From NCBI GenBank assembly GCA_900323505.1, contig OOIN01000035.1, positions 62,001-126,000 of the forward strand: 64,000 nt of DNA, read 5' to 3'. The notes beneath the pieces were generated by a model. The model did not search any database. It saw only the letters and a list, made by a program, of their open reading frames with translations, and was not told where the DNA came from. Position numbers and translations under genes: made by a program. Positions 21,420 through 31,416 of this stretch are shown one piece after another (the first letter of the stretch is position 1; each line of letters starts with the position of its first letter). The stretch is from Ustilago trichophora. Its lineage: Eukaryota; Basidiomycota; Ustilaginomycetes; Ustilaginales; Ustilaginaceae.

Positions 21420-21713
21420 AGAGAGAGAGAAAGTGTGTGTGTCTCACAGCAAACGCCAGCTGTTCTTCGCGAATTCCGACGCACCGACCGCTTTTCTCGC
21501 TTTCATCCTCATCCATCATCCGTCATCCATCATCCCTCTCTTCACCCGTCGTTGGTGTCCCCTTTCCCCTTTTCTCTTGCTCCATCGGATCGGACAAGAA
21601 GAGGATCATCTTTTCACCCACAAACACACTAGGTTGATCCACACTCACGCTCACACACCGCGCGCCACCACCTCGGCCACTGGTTGGCCTTTCCCACACA
21701 CCGTCTCACCGTC

Positions 21714-22841
21714 ATGGCATCGACAGCAACACCATCTTCCCCCATTACGGGGAGCAAGGCCCTCACCTTCTGCCTCTCCGCCCTGCTATCTCTCCTCCTT
21801 CTGGCCACTTCGGTTGCTGCCTCGGCGAAAAACATCCAGATGCGCGAAATGGACTCTGACGCCATCGTCCCCCTCCGTTCCCACTCTATTTACGCCCCTT
21901 ACGTCGACTCGAACCTCCAAAACAAATTCTGGGATTTCGGCGCAGACGCCATCGTCGACACCAACCGTCACATCCGTCTCACCCAAGATCGTCCACACCA
22001 GATGGGCTGGTTGTGGTCTCGTCTTCCCTTGACCGCAGACAACTTTGAGATCGTCTTTGAGTTCAAGATCGACGGTCGTGCCTCGCACGTTGCCGGAGAT
22101 GGAATGGCAGTCTGGTTGACCCAAGATCGTGCCAAGCCCGGTCCCGTGTTTGGCTCAATCAACTACTTCACCGGCTTGGGTCTGTTCTTTGACACCTACC
22201 CCAACTCGCGGCATCCCTACAGCTTCCCCCGCATCTCGCTCATGAACGGGAACGGTGTCGAGGCATACGAGAACGACAAAGACGGTGCAAGACAGGAAGT
22301 CGCCGGTTGCTCCATCGACTACCGTAACGCCAAAGTCGCAACCAAGGGCAAGCTCATCCACGTCAAAGACGTCTACACCGAGCTTCAAATTCACCACACC
22401 GAATGGGATCACTGGGAAAGCTGTTTCAAACTCGACAACATCACCCTCCCCGTCAACCCTTACCTCGGCTTTTCCGCACTCACAGGAGACGTTAGCGACA
22501 ACCACGACATTGTCTCGATCACCACTTCCAACATTGTCTATCGCAACCGTACACCTCAACAGTTGAGGGAAGAAAAGAAGAAGCATTTCCCCGAAAAATT
22601 CGGCGTCAAACCAAAGAAATCCGGTTGGTCCTTTGGAGGCAATACCAAAGGCTACTCTTCCGACGTCACCAGTAGCAAGGATGGCAGCAGCGGTGGTAGG
22701 GGCGGATTCGTCGGGTTTGTAATGGGCGTCTTTGGATTCCTCTTTTGGTTGATCAAATGGGGTTTGATCTTTGCTGCGATTGGAGCGCTCGTCATGTTGG
22801 GTTTGCAGTATCAGAAGAGACAGAACATGAAGCGCTTCTGA
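21714..22841 (+). CDS. L-type lectin cargo receptor (ERGIC-53/VIP36/EMP46-47 family)
   Basis: A 375-residue type I membrane protein. A signal peptide covers about residues 1-36 (hydrophobic LTFCLSALLSLLLLAT). The legume-lectin-like luminal domain runs about 45-275, with DFGADAIVD, IRLTQDRPHQMGWLWSRLPL, GDGMAVWLTQ, GLGLFFDTYPN and GFSALTGDVSDNHDI. The two cysteines of the family disulphide appear in GCSIDYR and ESCFKL. A short linker, a single transmembrane helix (FLFWLIKWGLIFAAIGALVM) and a basic tail ending in RF follow. Such receptors bind high-mannose glycoproteins and cycle between ER and Golgi. The ATG at 21714 is the first ATG in frame. There is no intron. The exact subfamily (VIP36-like or EMP47-like) is undecided. 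Confidence 0.9.
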   Translation: MASTATPSSPITGSKALTFCLSALLSLLLLATSVAASAKNIQMREMDSDAIVPLRSHSIYAPYVDSNLQNKFWDFGADAIVDTNRHIRLTQDRPHQMGWLWSRLPLTADNFEIVFEFKIDGRASHVAGDGMAVWLTQDRAKPGPVFGSINYFTGLGLFFDTYPNSRHPYSFPRISLMNGNGVEAYENDKDGARQEVAGCSIDYRNAKVATKGKLIHVKDVYTELQIHHTEWDHWESCFKLDNITLPVNPYLGFSALTGDVSDNHDIVSITTSNIVYRNRTPQQLREEKKKHFPEKFGVKPKKSGWSFGGNTKGYSSDVTSSKDGSSGGRGGFVGFVMGVFGFLFWLIKWGLIFAAIGALVMLGLQYQKRQNMKRF

Positions 22842-22957
22842 TCGTCGAGGTTTGCATGTACAGCCGTGCAATCACACACACAAACTTGTTCAAGCATCAC
22901 ACACAAATGTGAAAGTGGATCGTGCAAGTGTTTTGAGCACTGAGAAATTGATTCAGG

Positions 22958-25693
22958 CTAGCAAGTGTAGTCACCAATCCTTTGACCTAGCAACGTCGCC
23001 AACGTATCCAAATCCACAGTGAGCGGTTTGTTCGTCAACCTCACCCCACTTTTCCCACCACCGCCAGCTCTCCGCTTTGGCGTAGCAAATTGAACACTGA
23101 GCAAGCTAGGTTGACCGAAAGAGAGTGTGCAAACCAACCTCTGATGAACCCCCGTTGTCTCTTGAACATACACCTTTGCGAATCCTTTCAATGCGTCCAT
23201 TACCTCCTCCCTTTGTCTGGTAGAACAAGTCTGGTAGATCGAGTGAATCGTGCTATCCCTGTCCAGCTTTACCTCTTTTGCAGAAAAGTACGCTTTCGTA
23301 GGTGTGCCGTCAACCAGCTTGCCCAACAACGCAGTGAGGTCAGTCAAATTCTTCGACTTTTTCACCGTTGAGTTAGATGCGGAAGAAGGAGAAGGGGTTA
23401 TGGGAACCAATTGCACCTTGATCCGAATCCCACTCTTTTGCGCAGTCTCTTGCAAGTTTTGAAGAAGACTACCAAGCCGATGAACAAAGGACCAATAGTG
23501 CAATCCAACCAATATCGGTCCGAGACTGTCCAGCTTCCCCAACGCAGCACTGCTTGCTTTACCGCCTGCTGCAATGCCTTTACTACCTCCTCCTACACCC
23601 GCTGTGGAATCTTTGCCTCCAACAGCAGCAGTCGACTTTTTCGGAACCGCCAAAGCAACAGCTTTGATAGCAGCCGCACGGGCAGCTGCATCACTTTTCC
23701 GTCCCAAACTGGTAGCCTGGACGAAAGATTGATACTTGCGCAGTGGGGAAAGTCGTAAAAATGCCAAGAGGAGGGATGCGTGTGGGGCGTACTTGAGCCG
23801 AGATTCTTTCGATGCAGAGGTGGTGGTTGTGGGAACGAGTTCTACCACCAGATCCAGCCGTTTCGTCAGCACGATTCGGACAGACGACGACGTGAGTCGA
23901 ACACCAAAGGTTGGCGGGAGCAAACGGGCTTGAGCGACAACGTCGCCGAATACAAGCTCGTCACTGGCTTCTCGAGAGGCTGCTTGCAGTTCGTTGTCCA
24001 GGATCTGGCCGACCACTACGCTTCCTTCTTTCTTCCCTTCTTCTACCTTACCCGTAAGGGAATCGCTGGACCATTCAACTCTACCCTCACCCTCTCCTCC
24101 TGAGACCATGGTGGTGGGAGGCCACAAGACAAACCGCACCCGAAGCCGCCGATGCATCCGATCCGGAAATACCAGCTTCTGCTTCACGTCCTCCTCCGAA
24201 GCATTGGAGAAAGAAGCCAAATCTGCCCAGTACGCAATGCTACGACGTCGCAACTCGATCGGAGCTTCTGGCAAGCCAAACCCAATCCAAGCATCTCGGG
24301 CGCCTTCCTCCTTGACTTTGCCGTCAGAGGTGATGATGGGTGTTCCGAAACCTTGCAATCCTGCCGCCTTCCTTTCAGCGCCTTCTTTGGACTTTGATTT
24401 CGCTTCCTTCCTCTTTTTTGTCTCCTCCGCTTTGCCATCCTGTCCCTGTTGAGCAGCCTTATCTGCAGCATCGGGCTGAACATCCTCTTCTTCCTCTTCA
24501 GCAGTCGAAACACCAAACCGCTCAACGTCGAGCAACGGTCTTCCCGGAGTCAATCCCCATCCACGCCCATGCAACCCGATCAGCCCTCTCCATCTCTCCC
24601 TATTAGCCGCGTGACTGCCTCTCAACTCCTCCGCCGCACTACTTAACAATTCCGCCGCATTCTCAATCGCTTTCCGCTTCGTCTCCAGAACCACTTTAAA
24701 CTCTCGCAACTTGTTCTCCTTGAAAGCGTCCGTGCTCTCCATTTCCCGCTTGGCCTGTTTGAGACCAAACGAAGCGCTGGTGGGATCGTGATCGTACTCG
24801 TCGTCGTCATCTTCGCCTTCGTCTCCGCCTTCTTCGGCAAGGTTTCGGCGCGTCGCGGTCGAGGCGTTGAGCGAGGTTCGCGAGAGAGAGATGGAGAGCG
24901 GGTCAAGGATGAATTCCTCCTCGCGGTTTGAGGAGGGTTGGTTGAGGTGGGAAAAGATTCCGAGCGGAGCTTTGGGTGGGATGTTGGTGGTGTTGGCGGC
25001 GACGGTGGATCCGGAGCGTGCAGATTGTCCACCTACGCTCGGTGCGGGGGATCCCATACGTGCAGCAGCATTTGTAGAGCTCGAAGATTGTGTGGCCGAA
25101 CGATGCTGCTTGATCAACATGCCTAACAGCTGATGCGCATGGATCGAGTTGAAATGGGCAACGTCCAGGTTTCCCAACACTTTGTTGCGTAGCTCGACGA
25201 ACTGGCTCTCTGCTATCGTACCGTCCACTCTCTCTCCTGCTGGCCTCAATAGACCTTCCTCACCCTCCTTGTCATCCTTCTCCTTCTTCCCCGTATCCTC
25301 TTCGTCGTCATCATCTTCGCTCTCATCAGAAACCGTTGACCCATCCTCATCCCTCGCCCGCTTCTTCAACAAATCCGCAGTCCGAAATCGCGAAAAATCC
25401 CCCCTCTCTGCCCACAACCTCCGCACATCCTCACTCAACTGCACCGACGCAGGTTTACGATCCGCAAAGACATTCGTACCATCAGCCAGGATGTCTTGCA
25501 GCTTGCGCTCCCGGTCAAATGCGTTGAGGACGCTGTTGATTGAGGAGGAGCCGGGTGCGGTGCTGCCGCTGGTGCTGGCGTTGGCGTTGGGGGGAGATGG
25601 GAGGTTGGGATCGGTGTAAATGTGGAGTGGCTCAATGGAGAGATGCACTTCCTGGATGGCGGCTGAGGATGGGCCTGCATTGGATGTGGACAT
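22958..25693 (-). CDS. MED17: Mediator complex subunit 17 (MED17/SRB4-like)
   Basis: A 911-residue protein matching the MED17 layout, a core head-module subunit linking activators to RNA polymerase II. Seen in order are VHLSIEPLHIY near the start, LWAERGDFSRFRTADLLKKR (about 85-110), ELRNKVLGNLDVAHFNSIHA and HQLLGMLIKQ, then KRKAIENAAELLSSAAEELR with RWRGLIGLHGRGWGLTPGR, a hallmark helical pair of the family. Acidic and Lys-rich insertions enlarge the middle. The C-terminal half is beta-rich with conserved YWSFVHRLGSLLQNL. The ATG at 25693 (MSTSNAG) is the first in frame. The stop lies about 116 bases from the lectin stop (convergent). The call relies on motif order rather than strong identity. 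Confidence 0.78.
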   Translation of the reverse strand: MSTSNAGPSSAAIQEVHLSIEPLHIYTDPNLPSPPNANASTSGSTAPGSSSINSVLNAFDRERKLQDILADGTNVFADRKPASVQLSEDVRRLWAERGDFSRFRTADLLKKRARDEDGSTVSDESEDDDDEEDTGKKEKDDKEGEEGLLRPAGERVDGTIAESQFVELRNKVLGNLDVAHFNSIHAHQLLGMLIKQHRSATQSSSSTNAAARMGSPAPSVGGQSARSGSTVAANTTNIPPKAPLGIFSHLNQPSSNREEEFILDPLSISLSRTSLNASTATRRNLAEEGGDEGEDDDDEYDHDPTSASFGLKQAKREMESTDAFKENKLREFKVVLETKRKAIENAAELLSSAAEELRGSHAANRERWRGLIGLHGRGWGLTPGRPLLDVERFGVSTAEEEEEDVQPDAADKAAQQGQDGKAEETKKRKEAKSKSKEGAERKAAGLQGFGTPIITSDGKVKEEGARDAWIGFGLPEAPIELRRRSIAYWADLASFSNASEEDVKQKLVFPDRMHRRLRVRFVLWPPTTMVSGGEGEGRVEWSSDSLTGKVEEGKKEGSVVVGQILDNELQAASREASDELVFGDVVAQARLLPPTFGVRLTSSSVRIVLTKRLDLVVELVPTTTTSASKESRLKYAPHASLLLAFLRLSPLRKYQSFVQATSLGRKSDAAARAAAIKAVALAVPKKSTAAVGGKDSTAGVGGGSKGIAAGGKASSAALGKLDSLGPILVGLHYWSFVHRLGSLLQNLQETAQKSGIRIKVQLVPITPSPSSASNSTVKKSKNLTDLTALLGKLVDGTPTKAYFSAKEVKLDRDSTIHSIYQTCSTRQREEVMDALKGFAKVYVQETTGVHQRLVCTLSFGQPSLLSVQFATPKRRAGGGGKSGVRLTNKPLTVDLDTLATLLGQRIGDYTC

Positions 25694-26203
25694 GGTGGGT
25701 AGGAACAAGCGGTCCGCCCGCTTGGCAGAGGCTGAGGGATGGTGATGTGAATGGATAGGCCGGGGTTGGTGGGCTATGTGCGCATGGTGTTCGGTTGCGA
25801 GTGGCGTAGAGCTGTTGACCGTGGGGAGAGGGGCTCTGTATGTGTCAGGTTGTGTATGTTACGTGTATGGATGTGCAGCGGCGGCGCTGCTGGTGATGGC
25901 GATGATGATGTTGAAGCGAAGGAAGCAAAGTGGAGAACTGAGATGGAGTTGCTTCTTCTGACCGTCCGTGCGATCAAAAAGAAAGCGATTTAATTTATTT
26001 TATTTTATTTTATTTTTTAATTTCTGAAACCTCTTCCTCCTCACGGTTGTCGACCAACACATCGCAAAACTCACATCATCATCCTCGCTTCACTTTCACT
26101 TCGTAGCTACGCAATCGACACTGTGGTACTAAGAGGGTACAGTAGCAAGGTTGTATTACAGTCAAACAGATATCCAGGCTCATTTGTAGGAGGTAGGGCT
26201 TTT
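25694..26203. other. Intergenic region upstream of MED17
   Basis: MED17 promoter and PMR1 3' region. The only notable element is a TTTTA pentamer repeat at 25989-26020. No gene is seen. Confidence 0.6.
25989..26020. repeat. (TTTTA)n pentamer repeat
   Basis: About five TTTTA/TTTAT units in an AT-rich patch within otherwise GC-balanced DNA. Confidence 0.8.
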
Positions 26204-29200
26204 CTACGCCCAGTCACTGGATCCAGCAGCACCGGCATTCTTCACCTCTTCTTCCGCCAACCTCCTCTCCCACGTCCTCCTCACCTCGTGCAGTCCAAAG
26301 CTGATGCCTGCGATGATCGCCAAAAAGACCAGATCACCAAACGCCAGCCCCGTAGTCTGGAAGACTCCCTGCAGCGGAGGCAGGTAGACCATTGCCAACT
26401 GTGCCAACAGCGAGATGCTGACCGTCAGACCCAGCATCCTGTTTGCCGTGATTCCGGTATACAGCCCTCTGTTCTGTACCGCCGAGACCAAGTCCAAGAA
26501 TACAAAGCACGTAAAAGTCATGGTCGAGTCCCTCTGATCCGCTACTTTGCCACCTGTACCTTGAGGAGCTTCGATATCCGCTGGAACCAACTCGTGGATG
26601 TACACGTAAAGCGTACCCAGCACCACCATGGTCGCGCTGAACCCGATCCGGTAGAACAACCTCCTGTTAAGCACTGGCGCATTCTTGGCCCTAGGAGGTT
26701 TAGACATGACGCTCTTCCTATCCACCGGATCGACACCCAAACTTTGACTCGGCGGTCCATCCATCAGAATGTTGATGAAGAGAATCTGCATCGCGTTCAA
26801 CGGCAGCTTGAGCCTGAACGCCGTACTCAGCGTAATCAGCGTAAGAGCAGCAACGGCAGTAGAGAGTTGGAAGGAGAGGAAATTTTGAATGTTGTAAAAG
26901 ATGCCTTTGCCCTCTTCGACCGCCGAGAGGATGGTGGCGAAATTGTCGTCGACAAGGATGACGTCGGCTGCTTCTTTGGCTACGTCGGTTCCGCCTTTGC
27001 CCATGCTGATGCCGATATCGGCCATTTTGAGCGCGGGAGCGTCGTTGACACCGTCCCCGGTCATTGCCACGACTGCACCGGCGGATTGGAAGGCGGAGAT
27101 GATCGACATTTTGTGCCGTGGGGTCGTGCGGGCAAAGACGGAGATGGAAGGGATGCGCTCTTGCAATTGGCGCTCAGTTAGTGCGTCGATGTGGCGTCCA
27201 GTGAGAACGGAGGTCGTCGCAGCGGACGGAGTCGAGGAGAGGATACCGAGCTGCTTGGCCATAGCTACAGCAGTGACCTCGGAGTCACCCGTGATCATGA
27301 CCACCTGGACACCACCCCTGGCAAGCGATGCGATGGCTTCCTTGACACCAGGTCGCGGTGGATCCTGCATCGCCTGCAGACCCGAAAAAGTCAATGTGCG
27401 CGAGTCGAGACTTCCACTCGGGCCAGAAGCAAATCCTACCACTCTCAATCCTTGACTCGACAGCTTCTCGGCAGCATCGGTGATCTTCTTCTTCCAGGCC
27501 TCGTCCAATCGTACTGGCGACCCGTCTGCACCCAGCACGGTACTGCTCTTCTCCAGCACCACCTCAAAGGCACCCTTCATATACACCGCCTCGCCCGCTC
27601 CCACCCCTCCCGTCGTCAACACCCCTGTAACAGCCATGAACTTGGTCTCCGAGTCAAAAGCCACCTCTGCACTCTTTCTGAAATACGGCCGCTGATCTTC
27701 CAACCCGAAAACCTTGAGGATGTTGACCAAGGCAACGTCGGTAGCTTGACCCACGTTTGTGCCCTGCTCGTTTCTGTGGGAGTTGTTGCATACGTTACCC
27801 GTCAGAAGTGCGCGAGATAAGGCCTGCGTGTGCTTGTGCGACATGTGTTGGGCGACATCGACAATTCCATCCTCTGCAGTCCAGCATTTCGTGACTGTCA
27901 TTTCGTTGGTTGTGAGCGTGCCGGTCTTGTCGGAACAGACGACCGAGACGGAACCGAGAGTTTCGACCGAGGGAAGCTTCTTGACGATTGCTTTGCGGTG
28001 CGACATGCGCAGGACGCCGAGGGCAAGGGTGACGGTGACGACGATGGGCAAACCTTCTGGAATGGCAGCGACGGCGAGCGAGACACCGATGGTAAACATT
28101 TCAAGCCAGGGTCGACGCTGCCATACACCCATGAGGCAGATGACAGCGATGACGGCGAAACTGATCATGCTGAGTTTCTTGGCGAGTTCGTCCATGCTGA
28201 GTTGAAGAGGAGTACGTTTTTCGACGACTTCATCGACCATGCTGAAGATCATGCCGAATTCGGTTGTCGCACCGGTGCCGACGACAATACCCTTGCCATG
28301 TCCAGATTTGACCAGCGTGCCCATGAAAGCAATGTTCTCGCGTTCGTTGATCGACGTCACATCTGCACCTTGCTCGCCATTGACTCGATTCGCACTGCCG
28401 TTGACCCCGTTTGCACTACCATTCGCAAGTCCTGCTGCACCCCCTGCAGCACCCCTCGGTACGACCTCTGCATGTTTCCTCCTCGGCTTGATCTCTCCTG
28501 TCAACGTACTCTCGTCCACCTCCAACGATACGCACTCTGCGATCCTTACGTCTGCTGGAATTCGATCGCCTGTACTGAAAGTAACCACGTCGCCAGGCAC
28601 CAACTCGTTGGCCAGCACGCTCGACGTGACTCCCTCGCGGACCAAGTGGCAGTAATGCGGCACTAGCTTGTTGAGAGCCTCGAGCGATTTCTCAGATTTC
28701 TGCTCCTGGTAGAACGCCACGCTGATCACGATGATGATCGCAATGGTGATACTGACCGCGTCGTCGATCTGACCAATCAACAGACTCACGGCGGCACTTC
28801 CTAGAAGCAGCAGGATCAGCGGCTCCTGAAACTGCGCTAGGAACTTTTTCCACGGATCATCTCCCGCACGAACAGCAAACTCGTTGTATCCGCCAGCCTC
28901 GCTTCTCGCCTCGTGCACCAGCAACGGCGACAAACCCGAGTCGAGGGATGGGCAGTGTAGGCTCTCGAGACACTGCTGGACGGAGAGATGCGTATAGTGC
29001 GCCGATGCAGAAACGGTGGCTGGGCGCGATGAAGAGGAAGAGCTGGCGTGTTGGAAGTCTATTGATGTGGCTTGGCGGAAAGATGCGTCTGAAGCGTTGG
29101 GTTTGTGCGCTGCACGAGGGGGCGACGAGAACGGTGGATATGCACTGTGATCTGCTGCTGCGCCGACGTATGGCTCATCGGGATTGGCTTTGCGCAGAGT

Positions 29201-29317
29201 TGTACTGAATGCAAACTGATCCGGAGGTGGAAGCTGCGAAGTAGATGGCGGTATTGGTCCGGTCTGCAGATCGTACTCTGACGTGGGCAGGCTGCGGTAT
29301 CGGTTGGTCCCTGCCAT
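26204..29317 (-). CDS. PMR1: P-type Ca2+/Mn2+-ATPase, Golgi PMR1/SPCA type
   Basis: A 1,037-residue P2A pump that loads Ca2+ and Mn2+ into the Golgi, supporting glycosylation and ion homeostasis. The N-terminal 130 residues are polar. The core has EPLILLLLGSAAVSLL (TM1), the A-domain LTGE, the TM4 motif AAIPEGLPIVV, the phosphorylation site DKTGTLTTNEM (Asp near 460), and the hinge TGDGVNDAPALK. The TM6 segment NFLSFQLST carries the Gln that in yeast Pmr1 (Gln783) governs Mn2+ transport. The last TM segments end at SSDWA. A Gly/Ala/Asn-rich insertion (GAAGGAAGLANGSANGVNGS) follows the A-domain. The ATG at 29317 (MAGTNRY) is preferred; the upstream extension of the open frame lacks conservation. 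Confidence 0.95.
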   Translation of the reverse strand: MAGTNRYRSLPTSEYDLQTGPIPPSTSQLPPPDQFAFSTTLRKANPDEPYVGAAADHSAYPPFSSPPRAAHKPNASDASFRQATSIDFQHASSSSSSRPATVSASAHYTHLSVQQCLESLHCPSLDSGLSPLLVHEARSEAGGYNEFAVRAGDDPWKKFLAQFQEPLILLLLGSAAVSLLIGQIDDAVSITIAIIIVISVAFYQEQKSEKSLEALNKLVPHYCHLVREGVTSSVLANELVPGDVVTFSTGDRIPADVRIAECVSLEVDESTLTGEIKPRRKHAEVVPRGAAGGAAGLANGSANGVNGSANRVNGEQGADVTSINERENIAFMGTLVKSGHGKGIVVGTGATTEFGMIFSMVDEVVEKRTPLQLSMDELAKKLSMISFAVIAVICLMGVWQRRPWLEMFTIGVSLAVAAIPEGLPIVVTVTLALGVLRMSHRKAIVKKLPSVETLGSVSVVCSDKTGTLTTNEMTVTKCWTAEDGIVDVAQHMSHKHTQALSRALLTGNVCNNSHRNEQGTNVGQATDVALVNILKVFGLEDQRPYFRKSAEVAFDSETKFMAVTGVLTTGGVGAGEAVYMKGAFEVVLEKSSTVLGADGSPVRLDEAWKKKITDAAEKLSSQGLRVVGFASGPSGSLDSRTLTFSGLQAMQDPPRPGVKEAIASLARGGVQVVMITGDSEVTAVAMAKQLGILSSTPSAATTSVLTGRHIDALTERQLQERIPSISVFARTTPRHKMSIISAFQSAGAVVAMTGDGVNDAPALKMADIGISMGKGGTDVAKEAADVILVDDNFATILSAVEEGKGIFYNIQNFLSFQLSTAVAALTLITLSTAFRLKLPLNAMQILFINILMDGPPSQSLGVDPVDRKSVMSKPPRAKNAPVLNRRLFYRIGFSATMVVLGTLYVYIHELVPADIEAPQGTGGKVADQRDSTMTFTCFVFLDLVSAVQNRGLYTGITANRMLGLTVSISLLAQLAMVYLPPLQGVFQTTGLAFGDLVFLAIIAGISFGLHEVRRTWERRLAEEEVKNAGAAGSSDWA

Positions 29318-30222
29318 GTTGGGCGTTGATGGACAAAGCCTGGCCTGGCCTGTATGGTGGTGATATGCTCGATGCGATAGGGAAAGCGTTAAGAGTTTGA
29401 CAGCATGACCGAGGTTGCGGGTGTGAGGGGAAAAAAAAATAGAAAGGAGCGTGTGGTAGGAGAGCAACAAGAAGAAAGCCGAGACAGGTGAATGGCAAGG
29501 GTACAGTATGTATGAGTCCGTGCTCAAAGTGTTCTGTAAGTGAAAGCATATTATTGCATATTGCACACACGCACGCCCACAATTGGCTGCTATTTTCGCG
29601 CCTTCCGTATCCATGTGATTGATTCTTGGACAGCCAACGTGGCCCGAATGCCATTCCTTGGCCTCATCCTTGGCACGTACTGGAATTTGGCACATTCTTC
29701 CACATCATAGGGTTTCCTTTCTTTCAACAGCCCCATCACACAGAGCTTCACAGAGAACAAGTCCAAGTCTGCTGGCTCTTCGACGTGCAAACAGACAGGA
29801 ATAACCATGCTGATGGTAAGATGAGATTGATTCTAAAAGTGACACAGGAAACAGAGGAAAAGGCTAAAAGTACATATTTTTGTGCAGAATGGGAGACAAA
29901 AAGAAAAGAAAAAAAAATGAAAAACGAAAAAAAAAGAGGCGCTGGAATTGACGACTTGAAATAGAGATGGTGAGGAAGGGGTTGTGTGATGGCGTCGACG
30001 AATCGTGTTGGACCACTGACAAGGGTTGAGGTGAGGACTGGATAGATTCTAAGCTTCTGAGCTCGAGGCACCATCGCGTGACATCCAAGACGATGGAGGA
30101 TGTGCGACCAGAGAGTAGGAAGACCTTGCTCGACTCCACACACTGTCTTGCAATCTTTCAAAGTTCGACCAACCCGACAAACACTGCCACCAACTCTAAC
30201 AACCAAGCGCTATCAGACCACT
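29318..30222. other. Intergenic region: PMR1 promoter and RPB8 3' end
   Basis: Contains A-rich tracts (about 29430 and 29895-29936). No gene is seen. Confidence 0.6.
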
Positions 30223-30843
30223 CTAACGCATCAGCAAATACACATTGGAACCAATGGTGATGTTGCTCATATGCCTAAAGTTTCCCGTCAGCGCCATCAT
30301 CAAACCACCAAAAGATCCATATACGGTGACTTCGTCGGCGACCTTTTCGTCGTACCTGTAGATCTTTCCGTACATGACGTAGTCAAAGTCATCCGCGATA
30401 CCGCCGTTTCCTGGCTGGTCGAGCCTCCATGCATCGCGCTCTGCTGCTTGTGCCGCTGCGTCCTGGGTTTCGCCATCGGCGCCATCGGCTTTGCCGGCTG
30501 CCGTTTCCTTTTTCAGTGTCGAGGCGAGCTGGAATGTGAGCTGCTGGCCTTCGGAGACGGGCCAGATATCGGTGGCGACATCGATGGAGAGGGTCATTTC
30601 GAGGGAAGGAGAGGATGCGATGATTCGCGACACTGTGAGGAGTACAGCACAGCAGAAGCGGAAGAACACAAGTAAGATGGGGCAAAGAGGGTCAGCTAGG
30701 TTCCATTGAAACATCTCTTCATCGCTCGGATTGAAGCCGTTCACTAGAAGAAGGAACGGGGACTCACCTCGGTCGAACTTCTTGCCATCAGGGTCGATCT
30801 GGTTGACAACAAACTGCGTGTCAAAGAGGTTGGTAGGGTCCAT
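30223..30843 (-). CDS. RPB8: RNA polymerases I/II/III common subunit RPB8 (RPABC3), two exons
   Basis: A small OB-fold subunit shared by all three nuclear RNA polymerases. Exons are 30843-30768 and 30632-30223 (161 residues). The intron has GTGAGT donor and CACAG acceptor, and splicing restores IDPDGKKFDR-VSRIIASS, a conserved RPB8 junction. Later conserved parts are LEMTLSIDVATDIWPV, FDYVMYGKIYRYD and the C-terminal YGSFGGLMMALTGNFR ... YLLMR. The central loop has an Ala/Asp/Lys-rich stretch of about 25 residues (ETAAGKADGADGETQ) making it slightly longer than yeast RPB8. It is divergent from the GGPP synthase gene, 573 bases away. Read without splicing, the frame would insert 45 unrelated residues. 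Confidence 0.93.
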   Translation of the reverse strand: MDPTNLFDTQFVVNQIDPDGKKFDRGESPFLLLVNGFNPSDEEMFQWNLADPLCPILLVFFRFCCAVLLTVSRIIASSPSLEMTLSIDVATDIWPVSEGQQLTFQLASTLKKETAAGKADGADGETQDAAAQAAERDAWRLDQPGNGGIADDFDYVMYGKIYRYDEKVADEVTVYGSFGGLMMALTGNFRHMSNITIGSNVYLLMR

Positions 30844-31416
30844 CTTGAGTGATATGTGCTAGTCAGCAGCCAGGGCTATGGGGGCGATGACGATGATATA
30901 CGGCGTAAGAGTTTGTGAGAGAATCGATCTCCTCGACGTTGCCTGTGCGAGTGGATAGTGACCGTAGATGGTATGGACAAAGAGAAGGAAGAGAGGATGG
31001 AACGATGTAGAGATACGATGTTCAAATTGTTCTTCTTGGATTCGCATTTTGCGCTTTTCTCGGAACTCGCTCCAAATTTCCAAAATCTCATCTCTTTTGG
31101 ATCAGATCGGGAAGAAGGAGTATCGCGATCTTTTCTCAAGAGTCTCGGCTGTGTGAAGCTCTTCTGTAGACCCTGAGGATCTGCACACTCTTCTCTCTCT
31201 CTCTCTCTCTTTTTCTCAAAAAAAACTGCGTGTCTTGTACCACATTCCTCCACTTTCCGCTGGAATTCCACTTCCGCAGGCCCACACGCACCCCAACACT
31301 TTCTGCAGCCGCCGTCATCATCTTACAGAAATCAGCTTTGAACCCCTCTTTCCCTTTCCCTTTCTCTTCAACAGCCATCCAACATCATCACCCGCCAAAT
31401 TGTTCCGACACCAAAG
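30844..31416. other. Divergent promoter region RPB8 / GGPP synthase
   Basis: 573 bases with a (CT)n tract at 31192-31215 upstream of the GGPP synthase start. No gene is seen. Confidence 0.6.
31192..31215. repeat. (CT)n tract in GGPP synthase leader/promoter
   Basis: About nine CT units about 200-225 nt upstream of the start codon, followed by TTTTTCTC. Confidence 0.75.

Larger units (their letters stand above)
19931..21713. other. 1.8-kb divergent intergenic region
   Basis: Between the FAD oxidase and L-type lectin starts. It contains a GTACA/TGTAC palindromic block, a T29 run and a TGGC tandem. Open frames (up to 199 codons) have random composition. I see no gene. Confidence 0.6.
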